A stretch of DNA of 7,542 nt from contig DIUN01000040.1 in the NCBI GenBank assembly GCA_002423025.1, positions 1 to 7,542 on the forward strand, read 5' to 3'. Of the stretch, positions 5,548 through 7,542 are shown one piece after another (positions within the stretch are counted from its first letter, which is position 1; every line of letters begins with the position of its first letter). Below the pieces are notes generated by a model. The model had not been told where the DNA came from and searched no databases. It saw only the letters and a list, made by a program, of their open reading frames with translations. The stretch comes from Sphingomonadales bacterium UBA6157. GTDB lineage: Bacteria > Pseudomonadota > Alphaproteobacteria > Sphingomonadales > Sphingomonadaceae. The position numbers and the translations under genes are program-made.

Positions 5548-6318
5548 TTACGCCAGCCGCAGCACCACCGTCAGCCCCGGTGGCGCCGGCTCGGGCAGGG
5601 CCGGCAGGCGCATGGCGTCGCGTCGCGCCCGGTCCACCACGGCGAGCGGCACATCGCCCACCACCACCAGCGTATCGCAGCGGCCGAGCGCGGCGAGCTG
5701 GTTGAGCGTCAGTTCGCCGGGGTCAGAGCTGTTGACGAGGATCGTGCGGGTTTCGGTCATTTCCAGCGCGCTTTGCCCGGCGATGGCGGCGGACACGGCG
5801 GCCTCCGGGTCGGCCAGCGGCCGGAACGGATCGAGCGGCGCATCTTCGGCCAGCACGCGCTCCCACAGCCGGCGACGGTCCGCGATGCTCGGATGGGCCT
5901 TGCTGGCGGCGCGGCGCGAGCCGGAGATGGCGCGGGCGAGGCCGCCGAGCGAGTCCGGCAGCAGCGCCTCCAGCCGGCCGCGCAGGTTGCGGGACAGGCT
6001 GGCCGACGCGCCGCCGGTTGAAATGGCAACCACCACCGGCGAGCGGTCGATGATCGCGCCCATCAGGAAATCGGACATGGCGGGCTTGTCCACCACGTTC
6101 ACCAGCAGGCCGCGGGCGCGCAGCCGGGCGGCGGCAGCGGCGGCCTCGGCATCCTCCTCAAGCGCCACAAAGGCCAGCACCGGGGCATCTGCGCTCTCAT
6201 CGGTGATGATGCCGCCGGCCGCCGTGACCAGCCGCGCCTTGGCCGCCGCCGCCTCGCCATCCCCGATGATGATGACCTGGCGGCCCTTGAGGGTGAGAAA
6301 GAGAGGGAGCGCATCCAT
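5548..6318 (-). CDS. cysG: Siroheme synthase, precorrin-2 dehydrogenase/sirohydrochlorin ferrochelatase domain (short form)
   Basis: This 256-residue protein matches the N-terminal (Met8/CysG-A) part of siroheme synthase. That part oxidises precorrin-2 with NAD and inserts Fe2+ to make siroheme, the cofactor of sulfite and nitrite reductases. It opens MDALPLFLTLKGRQVIIIGD, with the NAD-binding GDGEAAAAKARL at 19-30. NVVDKP (74-79) includes D77, the counterpart of catalytic Asp104 of E. coli CysG, and is followed by AIIDRSPVVVAISTGGAS (88-105). Compared with E. coli CysG, about 27 residues are missing between the Rossmann loop and NVVD. Residues 192-239 still resemble the start of the CysG methyltransferase domain (ILVNSSDPGELTLNQLAAL), without its glycine-rich loop and without the rest of that domain. 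The ATG at 6316-6318 lacks a clear Shine-Dalgarno but gives the family N-terminus. It lies 75 bp after the cytochrome gene. Confidence 0.87.
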   Translation of the reverse strand: MDALPLFLTLKGRQVIIIGDGEAAAAKARLVTAAGGIITDESADAPVLAFVALEEDAEAAAAAARLRARGLLVNVVDKPAMSDFLMGAIIDRSPVVVAISTGGASASLSRNLRGRLEALLPDSLGGLARAISGSRRAASKAHPSIADRRRLWERVLAEDAPLDPFRPLADPEAAVSAAIAGQSALEMTETRTILVNSSDPGELTLNQLAALGRCDTLVVVGDVPLAVVDRARRDAMRLPALPEPAPPGLTVVLRLA

Positions 6319-6393
6319 GCCGGGGGTTTGGCGCGTGTGGCCGGCAAGAGCAAGGGCGGCGGCCTGGCCTCGGCCCGGACTGCCCGCAGGTTT

Positions 6394-6978
6394 TCAGGCC
6401 GCCTTGCCGCGCTGGCGGATGAACAGCATGAAGCGCGCCAGCGGCCATTTGAACAGCACGAGATAGCCGACGTGCAGGCCGACCAGCGCCAGCAGGGTGT
6501 TGGCGAACAGCTCGTGCAACTCGCTGGCGATGCCTTCTCCATCTTCCTCGCCATCCTCCCCGCCTTCACGCTCGCCGCCTTCACGGCGCTCGCCGCGCTC
6601 ATGCTCCTCATCGTCTGACTGGAAGAGCGCGCTGATGGTCATGCCTGGCCGGGCCTGCAGCGCTCGCCCCTGGTCCATTACGATGCCGGTGGCGGTGGCG
6701 CCGATGAGGCTGAGGGCGATGCCGAGGAGCAGCGTGCGGCTGATGGCCGGATGGGTGGCCAGCGTGCCGAGCTTGAGATCGGTAAAGTGCGGATAGAAGC
6801 GCTGCAGGCCGAGCGCGCGGGCGCCGAACAGCGCCATCAGCAGCCGGATAGCGATCAGGCCGGCGACAGCATAGCCCAGCCACATGTGCAGCGGCTTGAG
6901 CTCGTCACTGAAATAGGCGGCTGCGGCGAGCAGGGCGAGCAGCAGGTGCCAGAGGCGCAATTGCTTCATCGCCACCAT
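6394..6978 (-). CDS. Cytochrome b561-type diheme membrane protein
   Basis: This 194-residue integral membrane protein of the bacterial cytochrome b561/Ni-hydrogenase cytochrome b type has four predicted helices (about 10-22, 32-51, 83-102 and 157-176). Likely heme b ligands are H11 (LWHLLLAL), H31 (LHMWLGY), H155 (ELHELFANTLLALVG) and H169 (LHVGY). Such proteins carry electrons across or within the membrane, often between quinol and a periplasmic or cytoplasmic partner; the partner is unknown here. Between helices 3 and 4 (121-148) lies a very charged Glu/Asp/Gly/Arg insert (SDDEEHERGERREGGEREGG, then EDGEEDGE). The ATG at 6976-6978 has AAGGA with a 7-nt spacing, better than the ATG three codons later. 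It starts 27 bp after the stop of the VIT-type transporter, so the two are probably co-transcribed. Confidence 0.86.
   Translation of the reverse strand: MVAMKQLRLWHLLLALLAAAAYFSDELKPLHMWLGYAVAGLIAIRLLMALFGARALGLQRFYPHFTDLKLGTLATHPAISRTLLLGIALSLIGATATGIVMDQGRALQARPGMTISALFQSDDEEHERGERREGGEREGGEDGEEDGEGIASELHELFANTLLALVGLHVGYLVLFKWPLARFMLFIRQRGKAA
6535..6618 (-). repeat. Low-complexity repeat encoding the acidic insert of the cytochrome
   Basis: This 84-bp coding stretch is imperfectly repetitive. On the plus strand CGCCTTCACG occurs at 6561-6570 and again at 6576-6585, with further CTCGCCGC and CCTC-rich copies around it. In protein it reads as iterated GER/EGG/EDGE units. Such tracts can change length by replication slippage in multiples of three without breaking the frame. 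Confidence 0.6.
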
Positions 6979-7005
6979 GATATGATCCTTTACAACGGAA
7001 AAACG

Positions 7006-7542
7006 CTAGACGACGGCCCCTGCCAGCTTGCCGATGCCGGCGGTGAGCGCCATGGCCAGCGCCCCCCAGAAGGTGACGCGGATGATGGACGGCATCAGCG
7101 GCGCCTTGCCGGCGCGGGCGCCGACGCCGCCGAGCAGGGCGAGGAACAGCAGCGAGGCGACCGAAACGGCCGGCACCAGCAGCGTGACAGGCAGCAGCAG
7201 CACGACCAGCAGCGGCAGCGCCGCGCCGACCGTGAAGGTGAGCGCCGAGGCCATCGCGGCTTGCAGCGGCTTGGCCTCGGCGGCTTCGCTCAGGCCCAGC
7301 TCGTCGCGCTTGTGGGCGCCCAGCACGTCATGCGTTGTCAGCTTGCGGGCGACGATCTCGGCGGTGGGGCGATCGAGGCCACGGGATTCGTAGATGCGGG
7401 TGAGCTCTTCCAGCTCATGCTCGGGGTCTTCCGCCAGCTCGCGGCGCTCGCGCTTCAGGTCGGCAGCCTCGGTATCGGCCTGCGAGCTGACCGAGACATA
7501 TTCCCCCGCCGCCATCGACATGGCGCCGGCCACCAGCCCGGC
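7006..7542 (-). CDS. VIT1/CCC1 family metal (Fe2+/Mn2+) transporter, 5' end cut by window
   Basis: The C-terminal 178 residues of a VIT1/CCC1-type transporter are visible; members are usually about 230 residues, so roughly 50 N-terminal residues including the first helices lie beyond the right edge. The visible part starts AGLVAGAMSMAAGEYVSVSS, the conserved second-helix segment. The Glu-rich cytoplasmic metal-binding region follows (RERRELAEDPEHELEELTRI), then YESRGLDRPTAEIVARKL. Three C-terminal helices come next (SALTFTVGAALPLLVVLLL, LLVPAVSVASLLFLALLGG and FWGALAMALTAGIGKLAGAV). Family members move Fe2+ or Mn2+ out of the cytoplasm, often against protons. It is followed after 27 bp by the cytochrome b561 gene. 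Confidence 0.92.
   Translation of the reverse strand, partial: AGLVAGAMSMAAGEYVSVSSQADTEAADLKRERRELAEDPEHELEELTRIYESRGLDRPTAEIVARKLTTHDVLGAHKRDELGLSEAAEAKPLQAAMASALTFTVGAALPLLVVLLLPVTLLVPAVSVASLLFLALLGGVGARAGKAPLMPSIIRVTFWGALAMALTAGIGKLAGAVV

Noticed and set aside
5303..6466. Plus-strand open frame of 387 codons overlapping the HNH gene and antisense to the siroheme gene
   Set aside because: The translation is dominated by Ser, Arg, Ala and Pro and crosses two well-supported genes in other frames; it is a composition artefact.
6328..6618. Small plus-strand frame with a hydrophobic C-terminus (possible small membrane protein)
   Set aside because: The hydrophobic run is the antisense reading of the Glu/Asp-rich repeat of the cytochrome gene; it has no supported start and no context.

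Overview
The window is GC-rich, densely packed, chromosome-like DNA. It most likely comes from an alphaproteobacterium of the sphingomonad type. The clues are a secreted protein ending in a PEPxxWA-type PEP-CTERM anchor, a small HIG1-type twin-helix membrane protein directly before a PduO-type corrinoid adenosyltransferase in the same strand block as etfB, and an HNH protein and a short siroheme synthase of the sort I associate with that group. The taxonomic call is inference from protein style and gene order. No RNA gene, transposon, integrase, CRISPR array or phage gene is visible.

Left block (1-3727, all minus strand, read from high to low coordinates): a 68-residue twin-helix membrane protein, then pduO (ATP:cob(I)alamin adenosyltransferase), egtB (ergothioneine sulfoxide synthase), egtD (histidine N-alpha-trimethyltransferase) and etfB (electron transfer flavoprotein beta subunit, cut by the left edge). 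The first four genes are separated by 7 bp, 5 bp and a 1-bp overlap, so they look like one translationally coupled transcription unit. An 87-bp gap precedes etfB. I read the two egt genes as a minimal ergothioneine cassette placed inside a housekeeping cobalamin/ETF neighbourhood.

Middle (3728-4974): a hairpin-bearing spacer, a minus-strand PEP-CTERM exported protein of unknown function, and a 318-bp divergent intergenic region. That region carries several short palindromes over the likely promoter of the PEP-CTERM gene.

Right block (4975-7542): a plus-strand HNH endonuclease-family gene runs tail-to-tail, with 6 bp between stops, into a minus-strand group. In transcription order that group is a VIT/CCC1-type iron/manganese transporter (cut by the right edge), a cytochrome b561-type diheme membrane protein with a striking Glu/Gly/Arg-rich insert, and a short siroheme synthase (precorrin-2 dehydrogenase/sirohydrochlorin ferrochelatase). 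The siroheme synthase carries what looks like a decayed stump of the missing methyltransferase domain. These three genes share a theme of iron and tetrapyrrole handling.

I found no convincing wholly new system. The best leads are the egtBD placement and EgtB substrate type, the vestigial methyltransferase stump in the siroheme synthase, the charged insert in the cytochrome, and the palindrome cluster upstream of the PEP-CTERM gene.
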